DNA of 7,323 bases, taken from positions 1 to 7,323 of the forward strand of contig JAUZQP010000049.1 of NCBI GenBank assembly GCA_030950965.1, written 5' to 3'. How positions within the stretch are numbered: position 1 is the stretch's first letter; the number at the start of each line of letters is the position of its first letter. This document shows, in pieces, positions 6,704-7,323 of the stretch. This DNA comes from Mariprofundaceae bacterium (GTDB taxonomy: Bacteria; Pseudomonadota; Zetaproteobacteria; Mariprofundales; Mariprofundaceae). Position numbers and translations under genes: made by a program. Under the pieces are notes generated by a model. That model was not told the DNA's origin. It worked only from the letters and a program-made list of their open reading frames with translations, and ran no database searches.

Positions 6704-7323
6704 ATGAAACAGCCATTGCCCATCGGGGTGCAGACCTTTTCCGAAGTCATCCGAGAGAATTATTGCTATGTCGACAAAACGCCTTTACTGCACCAGTTGG
6801 TGACTGGTGGCAAATATTATTTCATATCCCGCCCGCGCCGCTTTGGTAAGTCTCTGATGGTAAGCACGCTGGCTTCGCTTTTTGCGGGAGAGCGCGAGCT
6901 GTTCAAGGGGTTGTCCATCGAGCCGCTGTGGGATTGGTCGCAATCGTTTCCTGTCATCAATATTAGCTTCGGTGGTGGTACGATTGACAGTCGCGCGGCA
7001 CTGGATCACCGTCTGCGCCATACCCTGCGACGGCATGAAGAACAATATGGTCTGACACCTCGTAAAGAGGAGGATATCCCTGGTCTTTTCTCTGATTTAA
7101 TTATCGGCCTGCACCAAAAATTTGGTCAGCGCGTGGTGTTGCTCATTGACGAGTACGACAAGCCGATTCTCGACAACCTGGTCGCTGGACGTGATGAAAT
7201 CGCCATCGCCGTGCGCGAAGGGCTGAAAGGCTTCTATGCTGTCATCAAAGACTCCGATCAATACGTCCGCTTTGCCCTGCTGACAGGAGTAAGTAAATTC
7301 TCCAAAGTATCGTTGTTCAGCGG
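6704..7323 (+). CDS. AAA-ATPase-like family protein (PF09820 type), 3' partial
   Basis: The window shows 206 codons of a P-loop ATPase-like protein of the group whose members usually have about 500-560 residues and end in a PD-(D/E)XK nuclease-like domain (DUF1703). That C-terminal part lies beyond the window. Family landmarks are the start LPIGVQTF (5-12), YVDKT (22-26), YYFISRPRRFGKSLM (38-52) with the Walker A-like RRFGKS at 45-50, Walker B VVLLIDEYDKPI (144-155) and ALLTGVSKFSKVSLFS (191-206). The Walker A differs from GxxxxGK[ST] in lacking the first Gly, which is normal for this family. The cellular role is not established; such genes occur in many copies in some bacteria and often in accessory DNA. 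The gene is separated from the ClC gene by 107 bases with its own ribosome binding site, and its codons look somewhat richer in G and C by eye, so it is likely a separate unit. Whether the ORF is intact cannot be judged here. Confidence 0.93.
   Translation, partial: MKQPLPIGVQTFSEVIRENYCYVDKTPLLHQLVTGGKYYFISRPRRFGKSLMVSTLASLFAGERELFKGLSIEPLWDWSQSFPVINISFGGGTIDSRAALDHRLRHTLRRHEEQYGLTPRKEEDIPGLFSDLIIGLHQKFGQRVVLLIDEYDKPILDNLVAGRDEIAIAVREGLKGFYAVIKDSDQYVRFALLTGVSKFSKVSLFS

Noticed and set aside
6785..7045. Antisense 86-codon frame at the end of the window
   Set aside because: It lies opposite the AAA-ATPase-like gene, whose + strand frame carries clear family motifs and a good ribosome binding site.
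1..7323. CRISPR array, tRNA, rRNA, transposase or integrase
   Set aside because: No regularly spaced repeats, RNA-gene signatures or recombinase motifs were found on either strand by reading.

Overview
The window carries five protein-coding genes, all on the + strand. They are the last three quarters of a glycogen branching enzyme gene (glgB), a very small putative lipoprotein, a large membrane hybrid sensor histidine kinase, a ClC-family anion transporter with C-terminal CBS domains, and, after a short non-coding gap, the first part of an AAA-ATPase-like gene cut by the window edge. Base composition is close to balanced, and the GlgB, kinase and ClC proteins look proteobacterial. A gammaproteobacterium, perhaps of Thiothrix/Thiotrichales type, would fit, but this is an impression and not a demonstrated placement. 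There is no rRNA, tRNA, CRISPR array or recognisable insertion sequence.

Layout. Positions 2-1591 are glgB, open at its 5' end. The lipoprotein gene (1593-1784) starts one base after the glgB stop, and its ribosome binding site lies inside the end of glgB. The sensor kinase frame (1765-4806) overlaps the lipoprotein gene if its first ATG is used. The ClC gene (4803-6596) starts in an ATGA overlap with the kinase stop. These four genes are almost certainly co-transcribed and at least partly translationally coupled. The 107-base gap at 6597-6703 holds a string of short inverted repeats and a good ribosome binding site, then the AAA-ATPase-like gene (6704 to the end).

How the genes may work together. 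GlgB makes alpha-1,6 branches in glycogen. The kinase has two membrane segments, a helical periplasmic sensor region, three PAS-type regions, a transmitter with all its catalytic boxes and its own receiver domain. It lacks an output domain, and no response regulator gene is in view. The ClC protein would move anions across the inner membrane, with its CBS pair as a possible nucleotide sensor. The tight packing suggests shared expression of storage metabolism, envelope sensing and ion balance, but a functional link is inference. The AAA-ATPase-like gene belongs to a widespread family of unknown role, often found in accessory DNA, and looks like a separate transcription unit.

The points most worth a second look are a perfect 11-bp stem-loop inside the tiny lipoprotein gene, the divergent anion-pathway motifs of the ClC protein, and the inverted repeats in front of the AAA gene. 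I see no clear-cut novel multi-gene system here.
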